DNA of 64,000 nucleotides from Enoplosus armatus (Eukaryota > Chordata > Actinopteri > Centrarchiformes > Enoplosidae), in assembly GCF_043641665.1 (NCBI RefSeq), contig NC_092183.1, forward strand, positions 22,540,501-22,604,500, given 5' to 3'. The translations under genes were made by a program, and so were the position numbers. Positions within the stretch are counted from its first letter, which is position 1. The number at the start of each line of letters is the position of its first letter. This document shows positions 49,301 through 61,800 of this stretch, piece by piece. The notes under the pieces are model-generated. The model made no database searches. It was not told where the DNA came from and saw only the letters and a program-made list of their open reading frames with translations.

Positions 49301-51242
49301 TTTAGAGCGTGATGATATGCTTTCAATAGTAGGGGGGGTATTACATCTTTGACTGGACTTTTATCTTTTTTTTTAATGTCGAGATTATCTCCTGTATCTC
49401 CCGTTCCTTTATAGGCTCATCTACTTCTTTTGTCATAGAATCTGATTTAGTAAATGTCTTTCAGATAGTGTATTTGTTGTTGATCATGAGAAAGCCTCTA
49501 CTGACTTGTGATACTGATACTGACATCTTTATTTACACCGAAGATGTATTGGTGCACATATGGGAATACAGCCCACATCTTAACCCACTTTCACTCAAAG
49601 TTAAAGGAAAGTTAAACTCCTCTAGTAAGACTGACCCCTGCTTGCAGGTCCTCCGACGTGTCCAAGAGGTCATCCAGTCTCTCTCCACGGGCCAGGATGC
49701 GCTCCACATTCTGCGTCATGATGTTTTTCACTCCATCTACCTGATCCTTCAAGACCTGCACCTTGTCCTGTGGCTCCGGCACTGCCCGCTGCTGGGATTG
49801 GACAAAAAAGGAATATTGTTAAAATTCGACTGTTATCTTTCCAGCAGTTGGAAATGGTTATCCATGCTTTTGTGTCCTCCTGCTTAGACTACTGTAACGC
49901 TCTTTATTCCTGTCTAAGCCAAGACGCTATTACCTGGTTACAGTTATTCCAAAACTCTGCAGCAAGATTACTCATTACGACCTCATATCGCTCTCACATA
50001 CACTCACTAAATTCAGGATTCAATTCAAGATCCTCCTCCTCATCTATAAACCTTTGAATAATCTTGCTCCAGAGTATATTAGCGAGCTGCTATTGCTTTA
50101 TGCCACTGCTAGGCCCATCAGGTCCTCTAAACAAGGCCTGCTAGATGTACCGCATTCAAGACTCAAGAGTCTCCAGTCCAGGCTGTGGAACAGTCTCCCC
50201 CTGAGACTCAGGCCTCTAACTGCCTTTTTATTTATTGTGCTTTGTCTCCTGTTTTAATGTTTTTAGCCTTTAGTAAAGCACTTTGTAACCTCGGTGTTGA
50301 AAGGTAAATTTTACTTGCTAATTTAAGAAAAAAGTAAAAAGTATAACACATGCTAGCTGCAATCCATGTCCAAACTTGATCTTGTAGTATTTATTTAGTT
50401 TGTAAAAAAAAAAGGAAAAAAAAGAAAGACTCTGCAAGAATTTTAGCTAAAGACAAAGGAATGTTATTTGATGAGCTTGTGCTAAGAGACATTAGATGCA
50501 AAGACATCATTTGCTAAATTAGATCTATTCTAGTTTCAGTGTCTCATAGAGAAGTATCACTCTATTCATATGATCTCATCTTTGATTGACTACTGTAATG
50601 CTCAGCTTGCCTGCATGAACTACAGGGGGTACGGCACCTCCAGTTTGTTCAGAACATTTTTTAACAAGAACTAAGATGAAACCACGTTCAGCTTTGTTTC
50701 AGCAACTGTCTTTGGTTTGTTTTCGAGTAGATTTTAACAACTTCATTTTACACTTTCAAAAAGGGGAAGCCCACAGAAGTTAAGTTTACTTGTTTATACG
50801 TCTCTTGTGAGTCCCACAACTTTATGGAAGTGAAATATTAAATTGCTGGGGAGCTCGGCATTGCTTTGCCTCTGTGATTGTTGTTGTTTGAACTTTGAAT
50901 TCATGATGAATATGCGCTCAGGATGGCCGCAGCAGTATCATCTTTTAAATCTGTTGTTCTGGCATATTTTTTTACCACGAGGCCTTTAATATCCTTCTAT
51001 TTATTTCCTTCTACCCCGCAGTGGCTGGATTCCCGTGTCTGACACCGGTGCAAGTCAATATAGAGTTATCTAAAGGAATACAGATCAAATCATTCACTCT
51101 CGGGCCTGTGTTTTCAGACAACAATGTGCATGACAACTGCCGATGGCTTAGAGAGTCCTTTCTCTCCCTCTGGCTGCTGCATTCAACAGGAACATAAGCT
51201 GTGATCTTACACAGTCGGAGGTGTGATTTTGAAAATGTTATA

Positions 51243-51291
<49 letters not shown>

Positions 51292-53614
51292 CCATGTCCC
51301 ATGAGCCAGCACCAGACCGTAAACACAACGGTCTCTAGGAAACGGAGCAGGTTTTTGCTGCGTCATCTGGTGCCTACCTTCTCTCCTGTTCCCCTCCCCT
51401 CCCTCCTTCCTCTATTCTTTTCTTCCTTCTCTCCACTGCTCATTTCTTCCTTCTTTAATTGCCTTTGTCCTTTCTTTTGGTCCGGTATCTCCCCGTCTTC
51501 TTTATTCTGTTCATTCTTCTCCCCCCATCCTTCCCGCTTCCTTTCTTTCACTCTTTTCATTTCCCCTTGGAGCTGTTTGGTTCACGCAGTGGGTTCATCT
51601 GATTCACCTCTCAAAACAACACTTTTACAGACGTGCTTCTGTGTGGCTGCTTTTGATCATGTGCAATTTGTTTAGCCACATGTGAGTTTCATTTTACATA
51701 TTTGTCTGTTCTTTATCTCCCCATTATATAATTCATTTCAGCATTCTTATCAGATGCCTTGTCGTGCATCCTGTTTAACTCTTTCTCCCTGTCCTGTACT
51801 AGTGCTGGTAGTTAGGTGAGGCTCACTGAATGGCTGACAGCTATCAAGTATCAGCATTAACAGAAAGGGGGAGATAGAAACATGCCCAGCACAAGACGTT
51901 CATGCACAGACGGCTACACTAAGTACCCTACTCAAATAATTGAAGTGTTGTAAGCCGTGTTGAGGAATTCACCCAAAAATGTGTTCCTCTGCCGTGCATG
52001 GAAAGTGACTTCAGTCTAGTAAAACTAGAAGACTCAAACAAAAGCTTGACAGATAAGGCACCTTGTGAACATTGGGTGACACATAAGGAAGTGCTCTCTA
52101 CAATGTGAATGGGATGAATCAAATCTTTCCTGTTAAACTGTTTGACCGCAGCAGGGATGGATTTCATTTGTCTTGGTAGGCCGCATCTAATCTAGACAAA
52201 TGTGCAACAACCCTAATCTGTGAGTGCGCACGACGAGGTTTAAATCCACACACACACACACACACACCGGACACTTTCATCAAAGCACCCAAATAAACGC
52301 TGACGTAAAGCTGACACAAATAAATGCTGCAGGCTACAGGAAAGCTCTGTGTGTCGGTTTAGCTCTTCCCCTCAGCACGGCTGAGTCAGGATAGCAATTG
52401 TTCGATGGTTTGCCTGGATCTTTAAAGAAATGGAAGGTAATGGTTCGAAACCACAGAGGTCACACTTTTTAAAAAAATGTTTAGCAGAGGAAGTAACAGT
52501 TCCATATCTACAGCCTCCGACAGATACACCCTCGCTGGACGAGCCTTTGTCACTGATGACCGTCTGAGAAGATCTGTGTGAGATAACGCAGAGAACATGG
52601 AAGGAAAATGAACATAGGTTTGTTCTAGGCCTATGTCTTGCCATTTCGTCATGAAATGTGCTCCTTGAAGATCCTGGGACTTGCTGGGAGACTTTCGAGG
52701 ACACTGATGATGAAGTTAAGTCAGAAATGTTCATTCAAATTTGACAGAGTTCGCAATTTCAAACTAGTTTATGGTATGACAGGTATAATAATAACAACAA
52801 CAGGTACTAAGAATTTTTAGATGCCTCTTCAATTCAGAATAACATACGAGCGACGCGAGACTTCATTCAATAACATGACAACTTTTACAAGCGCTTCCCT
52901 TAGCATAGTTTTGTTAATACAAGCTGTTGGCCCCAGTTTGTGCCTCTGGTGTGTTGGGGCTAAGTTAGTAAACAGTGAGCTCAAGCTGTAAGAGGGTTAA
53001 TTTTACTCAAAATAAGTGCTGCACGGTGGATAATATAAATGTCAACTAAATGAAGACGGGCTTTGGAGAAAGAAAGGTGACAATTAAGAACCCTAATGGG
53101 CAGGGTTTCATCTCTGTCAGTAGGCAAGGTAAGTCAGCTTTAAATTGACACATATTTTAGTGGAGTTTGGCCTCAGGCGCCAAGATCAACCGACAGCCTG
53201 AGAGGAGCACAGTCGCCCTTTTTGAAACATATGCGGGAAATCGAACGTTTTATCGGCCAGCGACTGAAATAAAAACCTGCTCATATGAAGCAGCCTGACT
53301 TGGCTTAAGTGAAAAGCGACATTAGCTCGACGCTCCATGCAAAACAGCATTTCCACCCAAGACTGTGTGGTTTCAGCAGTGGCCGCATTCAGGCCATTTT
53401 GTTGGGACACTCTGGGACCTCCTCCCTCAACAATGAAAAGTTAATGCGCTTACTTCTGTGACACGTTTTCAGACCAGAACAGATTGAAGCCAAATGGAGC
53501 TCATTCTATCAGGAAATGCACCTGTTGCAGTGAAAGCACTGTGGCGGCGGAGAGGCTGCCTGAACAACACAACCACAGGCTTCAGCCATTGTCACCTACC
53601 GGATCGATGTCCAT
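46302..53614 (-). CDS. vamp8: VAMP8-like vesicle R-SNARE (three exons, 120 aa)
   Basis: Coding exons on the minus strand: 53600-53614 (five codons, MDIDP), 49636-49791, 46302-46493 (TAA). All phases are 0 with donors CCG|GTAGGT and GGG|GTCAGT and acceptors CCCAG and CTCAG. The product is a tail-anchored v-SNARE; VAMP8/endobrevin works in endosome and secretory-granule fusion and autophagosome-lysosome fusion. Exon 2 holds [18 protein letters not shown], nearly identical to human VAMP8, with the ionic-layer arginine at residue 40. Exon 3 has [11 protein letters not shown], the juxtamembrane WWKN, a 21-residue Ile/Val/Leu membrane anchor (about 78-98), then a Pro/Thr-rich lumenal tail of about 22 residues, longer than in the human protein. 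Exon 1 is assigned by its ATG, donor and phase and is the least certain part. Intron 1 (3.8 kb) and intron 2 (3.1 kb) contain LINE fragments. vamp8 and vamp5 are neighbours in vertebrates, but no vamp5 was identified. Confidence 0.85.
46585..46925. repeat. Interspersed repeat ('cgccccctggtggctggctgcagta' family)
   Basis: GCGATCGCCCCCTGGTGGCTGGCTGCAGTATAGGTCATAAACC, seen in pieces CGCCCCCTGGTGGCTGG and AGTATAGGTCATAAACC, then CCGAATGACATCAGTGCAAGATGGC and TTTGGCTTCATTTTTGTACAGC. I recognise it as a widespread teleost repeat. It lies in the vamp8-like intron 2, about 90 bp from exon 3. Confidence 0.55.
47830..49460 (-). mobile_element. Degenerate L1-like LINE fragment (reverse transcriptase pseudogene)
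   Basis: Minus-strand frames broken by frameshifts and deletions encode reverse-transcriptase blocks in order: [14 protein letters not shown] and [10 protein letters not shown] (49.2-49.3 kb), IHPDQ...[15 protein letters not shown] and [11 protein letters not shown] (49.02-49.15 kb), then [20 protein letters not shown] and ALSPLLFA (48.85-48.93 kb), and at the 3' end [21 protein letters not shown] (47.98-48.07 kb). The order and wording are those of L1/Tx1-type non-LTR retrotransposons. The catalytic FxDD box region is not intact and LSLDAxKAFD has lost its second aspartate. It lies in vamp8-like intron 2, sense to the gene. It is dead. Confidence 0.8.
48498..48548. repeat. Perfect 23-bp inverted repeat in the LINE fragment
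   Basis: CGTTACTGATACTTCTGATT with its next three bases (48498-48520) is the exact reverse complement of 48526-48548; the loop is 5 nt. It looks like a fold-back duplication within the dead LINE. Confidence 0.9.
49800..50300 (+). mobile_element. 3' fragment of a CR1/L2-like LINE (reverse transcriptase end)
   Basis: Plus-strand frames with frameshifts give the usual C-terminal blocks: [68 protein letters not shown] and [12 protein letters not shown]. This order is standard for the end of CR1/L2/Rex-type LINE ORF2. No intact polymerase core is present. It starts within about 10 bp of the vamp8-like exon 2 acceptor and lies antisense to that gene in intron 1. Confidence 0.8.
50570..50645 (+). 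mobile_element. Second short LINE fragment
   Basis: TTTGATTGACTACTGTAATGC encodes the LIDYCNA motif of the same LINE end region, followed by about 40 bp of related sequence. It is probably a separate decayed piece. Confidence 0.45.
51247..51291. repeat. (GT)n microsatellite
   Basis: About 22 GT units. Confidence 0.95.
51375..51570. repeat. Polypyrimidine tract (CT-rich low complexity)
   Basis: Nearly 200 bp of C/T with very few purines on the + strand, purine-rich on the other. It could form triplex DNA. Open frames across it are low-complexity artefacts. Confidence 0.85.
51600..53480. other. vamp8-like intron 1, unique-looking DNA
   Basis: Contains a short (CA)n run at 52244-52267. No exon or clear mobile element is supported. 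Confidence 0.45.
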
Positions 53615-53960
53615 CTTGTCGGAAACAATGGCCTTTGACCGCAACCGCGATCGCTCGACTTTCCTTTAAGTTGACGCAGTTATCTAAAACCTTTTGAGAG
53701 TCTTGAGAGTTTGATGCTCCACCAAGACGAACTCGCTCCTTCCTCTGTTTAACTTCCTGGTTGTTGGTTGTTGTTTTTTTTTTTCCTCCTTCAAACTGAA
53801 TTCCGTCTCTACAAGTGTCAAGTGGACCATAACACAACCCCAGTTCTCCCGACCATATTTTAAAAATAAAACCTGGCGTGTCGCGGGTGATCAGTCCGTT
53901 TTTACCCCCAAAAAACTTAAAGTTAAAAGTGAACATTAAATCCTTTTAGGGGCCATGCTC
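53615..53960 (-). promoter_or_regulatory. Putative 5'UTR and promoter region of the vamp8-like gene
   Basis: Immediately upstream (minus strand) of the ATG at 53612-53614 the sequence is CpG-rich (GATCGCGGTTGCGGTCAAAGG and similar) and rises above its surroundings. No TATA is evident. A CRE-like TGACGTCG lies further up at about 54305. Transcription start is not determinable here. Confidence 0.4.
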
Positions 53961-54855
53961 GTATTGAACGTTATCCCACTTTAACCACATTTAACCGCAA
54001 TATCAAAATGTAGCCTGCTGACAACCACTATGAGAAAATACATGTTAACAAATGGTCTTGGCCTGAATTTATCAGAGGAACGGGTTTTTATTTGATCTTA
54101 CAAACTCTTTAAACACGTCATTATTTATATTATTTGGTGTTTTCGCTTTGTACATGTAATGACTTCATGTGTTTTGTTAGCCCTTTATCCACGTTGTTGC
54201 GCCGTGGCAACTGCCCGCTTTTATTTTGTAGGCTCTTACCCCTCACTTCCTCCACTGCCGCGTAAAACAACAACTTGATTGGCTCTCCCAAGTTTAGGCT
54301 CGGGATGACGTCGTGCCGAGGTGTTCCCATTGTGTGTGAGCTGCGTCTGAATCACTGAGGTAAACCTATCAAACAACTTCACTGCATTCCTCCTGGCCGA
54401 GCTGAGAGCTCCGAGGCGTGTGTGCCATCTTTTGTGTGCTTATGATCACACAAAGGGCCGAAGCAAAGCTGAGAAAGCCCAACCAACAACGTACGCATTT
54501 ACAGTGAGCCTGCAGCAAGCATATGCCTACTACAAAGAACCAGGGTTGTTATTTTAAATCCACCAAATCAGTGCCATTCTTCTGAGGCAAGTAATAACAG
54601 TTTTTTTTTTTTTTACCTGTTTATTTAACACAGAAATCACAAGTGAGAATAACATGAACATGCAATTGTATTATGGCATATTTATTTATTGAAATGTCTA
54701 TATATTACAAATGAATACTGAAAATGTGAACCCTCCCCCTAAAAGACTGGCTTGAGTCTCAGTTTGTGACAGTCTGTGGCCACACTCCACTCATTACAGC
54801 CTGACCCATGTGTTTCCTCCATGCGATGTCTGCGTTTCTATGAGACACAGCAGTT
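53961..54855. other. Intergenic DNA between the vamp8-like and ncaph genes
   Basis: No gene. A CpG-rich patch with a TGACGTCG motif is at about 54.29-54.42 kb and a T run at 54600-54614. Confidence 0.45.
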
Positions 54856-54857
54856 AC

Positions 54858-55060
54858 ATGCAGTGGTGGACGAGGCACTCAGATCTTTAACTTAAGAAAA
54901 AGCTGCAATACCGCAGTATAAAAATACTCTGTTACAAGTCTTCCATTCAAAAGTTTACTTAAGAAAAAGTACAAAAATGATTAGCATCAAGTACCCATCA
55001 GTGTCTAATGTCTCGTTTGGCTTGAGAAGCTGTCATTTCTCATTATGTTGCATTGCTGAT
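54858..55060 (+). repeat. Interspersed repeat copy ('cagtggtggacgaggcactcagat' family)
   Basis: GCAGTGGTGGACGAGGCACTC, CTGCAATACCGCAGTATAAAAATACTC, CCATTCAAAAGTTTACTTAAG and AAAGTACAAAAATG. It shares its middle with 7.42-7.6 kb. Confidence 0.6.
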
Positions 55061-55554
55061 GGCAGACGTGCAATATGGAACACAGCCTGATTGCAACTCA
55101 TTCCTAAACACAATAACTCTGTATCTCCACATCAGCAGCCATGTCCCGGCTCACAGATCCCAGTCGATTAGATGGAAGATGCTGTTTTAATGCAGAACTG
55201 ACAGCGGTGAGAATGGGGGATTACCACTAGTCGTGCTATGAACTCTGCCAGACCATAGGGCTGTTGGGGCTTTGTTGCCTCTCTCAGCTGACTGAGTGGC
55301 TCCTCCCTGCTCGGCAGCTCCCTGACGTACAGATGTCATACCGAGTCCCACCCAGCCAGCAGCACCAGCCCTGACCAACCGGTTCCACCTCTATCCAGGA
55401 AGGCGGTGGTGAGGCTTAAATGCTGTTCATTACCTGCTGTCATGCGAGACCACTGCTGCAGGCTGCTCTGAATCACAAGCAAGCTAAAAAGAATCTGTCC
55501 ATTCTGGAAAACTATTTACCTGGCAGGCATGGGTGGGAAATGAATCTCTACAGC

Positions 55555-55879
55555 GTGTTTTAGAAAAAAAGGCTTTTATTTCTTTTGACAATATAAATTT
55601 TTTGTGCAGTGGTTGAGCAGTTAAATTATCTACACAGAATAAGCATCAACAGACAGAATGAAAGGAAACACAAATGTTGTGCCTTTAAAGGAATAAAGGC
55701 AGATTTGGCCTTTTGAACAGTTCTTGATTACATAATGTATTTGCTATAAAATGAATAAAAACATCATAAAATCCAAACAAGAGGGTGTCGCAGAGAAACA
55801 TCAGGTATTATACAAAGTAAAGAGATGAGTAAGTACACAGCAGTGACTCTCCATTAAACATCCCATCATTCATATCTCC
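55555..55879 (-). other. ncaph 3'UTR with polyadenylation signal
   Basis: Short 3'UTR following the ncaph stop. TTTATT on the + strand at 55575-55580 is AATAAA on the minus strand, about 300 nt after the stop; an AT-rich tract surrounds it. Confidence 0.6.
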
Positions 55880-58800
55880 TCAGTGGCCTTGTCTGATGAT
55901 GATATCGGACATGTCATCAACCTTCACCAGCTCCAAATTCTGTTAGAAACAAAACATATTCCGTGTTGCACCTTACAATAAACAGTCACGAATACTTTAC
56001 ATTTTTCCAATAGGTAGACAAGTCTAAATAAGTAAGACGTAGTAAAACTCCAAACATTTTCCACTTCAAAAGTCTCTCTCTCTTTCTACATTCTTAGTTT
56101 TAGGTATTTGATGTTGTCCACAGAAAAAGTATAAATCGAAGGTGAAGAACTCAGCAGAATAAGTTACAGTGGTGGACTAATCATCCAATCATATTTTTCA
56201 TGAGAGCTTTGAGTGTATTATTATTATTGTTACATAAAGGATGATCAAAGGAAAAAAAGGGTGGCTATTTTGAAATTGTTTGGTTTGCTTCATCAGCAAG
56301 CTAATTTGAAACAGAGGGATGCGTCAGTATTGTTGCCAAGGTTACCTGCAGGTAAGAGTACTTTGATGAATATCATGGAGAGTTTGATGAGAAGATTGAT
56401 ACAGCTAAATATGAAGCTACAGCTGGTTAGCTTAGCATAAAGACAGGAAACACAGGGAAAGGTAAAGGTAACAAACTGGTGAATTGCCTGATTTTTTTAC
56501 CTTTTGACAGAGTCAGAGTAGCTGTTGTCTTTATGCTAAGCTAAGCGACTCGAATGCTGACTGTAGCTTTATATTCAACAGATACGAGAGTGGTATCGAT
56601 CTTCTCATCTAAATCTGCAAGAGAGCCAACAAGCATATTTCCCAACATGACAACTATTGCTTTAAATTTTCAAAAGTGTTTATGTATTTTGAATTTTCCT
56701 CAACTATTCTAGGACTTTGACCTACAGAAGAATGCCGTTTCAGTTATCCAAATATATTGAAGAAAAAAGGAATTTTCTTTTTGCCCAATAAACACCCAGC
56801 TGAAATGTTTAAAATACACAACACTCACCTTTTCATTGGCCAGATGAAGCAGAGCGACGAATGCCAGAGGCACTGACAGGTTCTGAGCCATCGTGTTTGG
56901 CAATCTGGACAACCACAAAGAGACAGAAAAGATCTAGTTACTACATAATTAATGTTGTCATTACCTAAATCTTCGTGGGGGGTTTGAAGACTGTGGCCAG
57001 TCGTCATATACTTATCAAACAAGGCAATGTAACTTCTACACCTACATTTCATCTATGGATGAAAATCATTCTTTACAAGAATATAGACATATTGGAGAAG
57101 ACAGCGACACATAAACAGAGTGCTATTCAGCCATTATTATTCCTCATTAGTGCTGTGCCATGGCAGCAGGCATGGTAGGAGGTCTGCTGGTACCTTTGAA
57201 GCAGCGTCTTTGTGGTCTGACTGAAGACTTTCTCCCCCCACACCTCTGGTTTCTCCACAGTTGCCACCTCCTACAGGGAACATTACGGCATAACTGATAA
57301 ATAGACTTGTACACGCAGAAGCACACAGATAAAACACAGCTAAATCTCTGCGGGGCTACTCTACCTACCGAACGTGAGCAAAACTGGTGACTTCACCACC
57401 TTATAGAAAAAGCAGACACATGGCTGTTCTGTCAGTGGGATTTACCTCTGTGGGTTTTTCAGGGCTTTCGGTCAGAAGACTCCACATGTTGTTCTTGAGT
57501 TTCTTCATGTCCATTTTCTTAGCGGTCTTAGCATAGTTGATCTCAATCTTGTTGACCTATAGGACCAAGCAATAATGTTATGTACAAAATTATAAATCAG
57601 TCCATTTAGAGATGAGTAGAATCTGTTGTGCAAAATGTGCCCACAGCCTTCATAAGTGTTACCTTCAGAGTTACTGACTGTAATGGATGTCAGGTGCTAG
57701 TATTCTACTGTTAGGAGGAACTTTTGAATTCTCAGATTTCATAAAGCAGTTTGTGTTGCAACCACTATTGTGCAAAGTTGCCTCATGTATCTTGAAAACA
57801 TTATTACAGAAGCTTCTGAGCTTTTTTGTTACTCACCCTGTATGGTTGGGGTACCAGATCCTCCTCCCCGTAGGTTGAGATGCCCTCTAGATCTTGTGAG
57901 GGCGGAGGTATACTGTCACTTGAAGGCTGTGTATCATCTGAACCGGCAAACCCTTCGACGTCGTCGTCACTGTCGCCACCCTGAAGAGGAAGATGGACAA
58001 AGAGATGCAAAAAGGGGGACAATTGGAGGGTTTGTTCCTTATCAGTTTTTGTAATTGTTGACGACAGTCCTCTCTCTATCCATCTCCAGTTCCTCTGGAG
58101 ATTAGAAGTCCTCACATTTAGCAGATTCTGCAGTACAGTATTATATTCAGATGTAGTAGTTCGGCCTGGTGTTCATGCAAAGACAATTACAATTAAATCA
58201 TTTGAGTGTGTGCGATGCGAAAGGTTCAGATTCAACTGAGGTGGTGACTGATCGATTATCACATGGTTTGCTTCAAAGTGATTAAATCAGAGCAGCATGA
58301 CAAAAAGAAATGATGACAGAGCCACAGAGTGGAGTTCAGACCTGAAGACCGGGACAGAAGTTGGCAGTGTCGTTGGCGTTGTTGTAATCGTAGTCTCCAA
58401 TGCCTTCTCCCAGCTCCCCAGACAGCCTCTTCTGGCCTTCTTGACTCAGCTAGAGTAAACAAAGCCAAAGACATCCTTCTTAATACACAAATGCTCATTA
58501 TTTAGTTACGGATGCTCTGGGTATATTATTATACAGAATTTAGTATAAAAAGCTGATGCTTATAAGAATTATGTTGCAACAGCTGGGATTGCTGGACATT
58601 TTTTCGGATGTTTGTGTGGATTGAATTATTAATGATGCCATATTTCAGCCAACGTCTGACTCATGTGGGATATCAGTGCTGAAGAGGATCTCAGATAATA
58701 GAAGCTGACCCCAAAGATCCACATTTAACCTGTAAATGATCAACTCTTTTCCATGTGTGACCTCTACAGCGTCTCATTTACATTCAATGACCAATCTACC

Positions 58801-61800
58801 CATCACCAAACGAATGCCACAAACAAAAAGTATGTCTGTGTTTGTGCATCTCTACTTTGGACCTCTCCCACCAGCCCCGTCAGCTGACAGGAGCGGTGAA
58901 GACTCACCGAGCTGGAGGGTTTGAGGCTGAGCTGGGAGAGCGTCTCCGGGGGAAACTGGAAGTCCGCTGGTAGAGTTGTTTTCTTATTGCTGGCACTGAG
59001 GGCAGACTTGCTGTTAGTCGTGGCAGCCTGTGAAGGGAGAGCAGACAACGTCAGATTCAGTTCAGATACACTTTGCAGGTTTTTGGTCAGTGTCTCCAAT
59101 CCCTACAGACAGTGATTTCTGTGCAGTTTTGCTGTCCCATTTCAATGAATTGAATCACTAGAGCTAAGCCTGTAGATGTATCATCTTTGTCTATATCAAG
59201 TCTGAACAAGCTGCAATAGTTCTGTGGTCATACATGCAGACACATAACAAAAAGAACAACTGTTCCTGTATATTGGTTCACTAACAACTGAAACCAGGTT
59301 TCCTGAATCTCAGGCTGATACATAAAAGACTCCCAGAGCTAGTAACTGTGACACCAGCTGCATCAAAATAATAAAAAATGAAATGGTGCTGAATACTGTG
59401 GCTAGCTATGGCTACTCCACCAGAGAATGCCATGTTATACAGCCTTAATGCCTCCACGTTTGTGACAGACCACCCCTGACTCTGCTGTCAGGTGTCAAAG
59501 CCCTGGGCCCTGGTCTTCGTATGTGGATAGTTAAGCAGATTTGAATGAGGATTTGACACTAGTCTGGGTTTTTGTTTGGGTTGTTCAAAGCTGCTTTAAA
59601 ATTCATCTGAAACTGTTGTCAAAGTCTGGAATGGCTCACTTTTCCTAGATTTATATAAAAGACAAACAACAAATTGAAGAACAAGTTATTGAGAAACCAT
59701 TATGATCTGTTGCTAGCTAGTAGTAGTGATGGTTTACTCCGTTTCTGACATACACCCATAAGGGATTCAGTTTTATAGTATAGTTAAACGAGAAGATCAA
59801 TACCACTCTCATGTCAGAACGCTCAATATGTAGCTCAAGCCAGCAGCCTCTTAGCTTAGCATAAAGACTGGAAACTAGCCTGGCTCTGTCCAAAGGTAAC
59901 AAAGTCCACCAACTAGCAACTCCACAGCTCACTAATTAACACGCTATATCTCGTTTGTTTAATTTGTACAAGAACATGCTAATTAGTGTGATCGTGTCGG
60001 TTTGGGACGGAGCCAGGCTTGCTGTTTATATGTGGAACTACTCTAAGCAATACACATCAGGCAACATTTGTACCAGATGACACGCTCCAACAGTGAATTT
60101 GTTGTGTTTGGAATAACAAAAAACAGTGAGGGTTCTTACTCTCGTGGTGCGGAAGTAAGTGTCAAAGTTGACATCATCACTGAAGTCGATTTCAAAGGTC
60201 TTCTTGGGCTTCCTTTTACGGGTCTCCTTGTCAGGCAAATGGTCCACTATAGCAGATTAAGTACATGAGAACAGACAGATGAGACAGATAATTGTTACTC
60301 TGAACACATTCAGCCTTTAGAAAATCATCTTGGGTGTTTGAGAAAATTTGAAAGCTGTATTTATCCTCATATCCCTTAAAATACAAAAACATACTTAATG
60401 AGTATACATTATGCTGTCAGTATAACACAGCATCCAAAGACATTTCTGGCATCACATATAATGGGATGGCTATTAGAACTAGAAACGCCCCCTGGCAAGC
60501 TTCTCATAACGACAGCGCAAAGAGAAGAAACGGTAGTTTGAGGCTACATTAACTCTCATGACAATAAATAAAGAGAAAAATATGTTCATTGTTTCAATGT
60601 CATATCACTAGCACATTTATCAGAGCAAAAATAAGTTTTCTCAAGGGCACTTGCTTCTCTAATCTCCACTCTGACACCACAGTTTCTCTCTAATTATGTG
60701 TTAAACCATGAATTTCACTCACACTTGTGCTTTGGCTTGAACTGCCAGTAGCCGGGTCCAGCCCACGTGGCCATGGTCCTGGGGCTGAAGTATGAATACT
60801 CCCTGGGCTGAGAGGACAGCTGCAGACACATCGTGGTGATGTCTCCCTCTCCAATGGGAATCACATCCCTGTATCACCATCACGAGAAACCATTATTATT
60901 ATATTACCATTATTATAACGAGCACACGCAGACACAAACTAGCCTTTTATTAATGGACCCATTCAATACTTTTGAATTAAGTAATGCATTAAGTATCTAC
61001 TCTCCTGGTGATAATAGGCAGTGCAGTTACTTTGATGATTACATAGGTAATGCATTTCAAAGTAGGCATTTAGACGCAGACGCTCTTTTCCTGTATATAA
61101 CTTAATGGAGGTTGTTCTTTTATTCTAACATAAGGTACAATCAGCATTAAAGAGTACTGGAAGAAGAGAGAAAATGTGCAGAAAAGTACAACATAAAGAG
61201 AATTATCTCTAGATACCCAATTTCCCTGAGACTATAAAAAAATGGCAAAAGAAAACATCACTGTTCAGCTGCCCTATAATCTATGATCTTACCTTCCTTT
61301 GCCGGAGCCAGAGGCCTCACAACCCTCCTTGTGCTCCTTGGATCTCTCCTCACAGTCACCTTCCTCATAGTCGGCGTCAAAGTCGGGACAGTCATCCTCC
61401 TCAGGCTCGGGCTCGGCATTCACGTCAAACACATGTTCGCCCTGCTTCATCTTCTCCAAGAGCTGATTCATGGTCTGAAAGAAGATGCACAGTCAGACAG
61501 ACGACTGGCTCTGACAGTCTCTGCAAATAAGACTGGGACAGATGATTTAGGACCATATGGAAATATAAAATGATAGTGGATCCTAAAGTGCAGTGCTACA
61601 AAGATCCCTGGATGGTAAATTGGTCGTCACTGCTTCATCAGACTGTGACCTCCAGCATGCACTCAGGCAGTCTGCAGAGCATGTTAGGTGATGCATCAGT
61701 TGGTCTTTGTTGGCCAAGTTCTTTAAGGTCAGCTTGGTGTGTGATGGCCCTAACAGTGGTGTTCCCGAGACAAGATCTTATTCACTGGGCGTTAGGGTTG

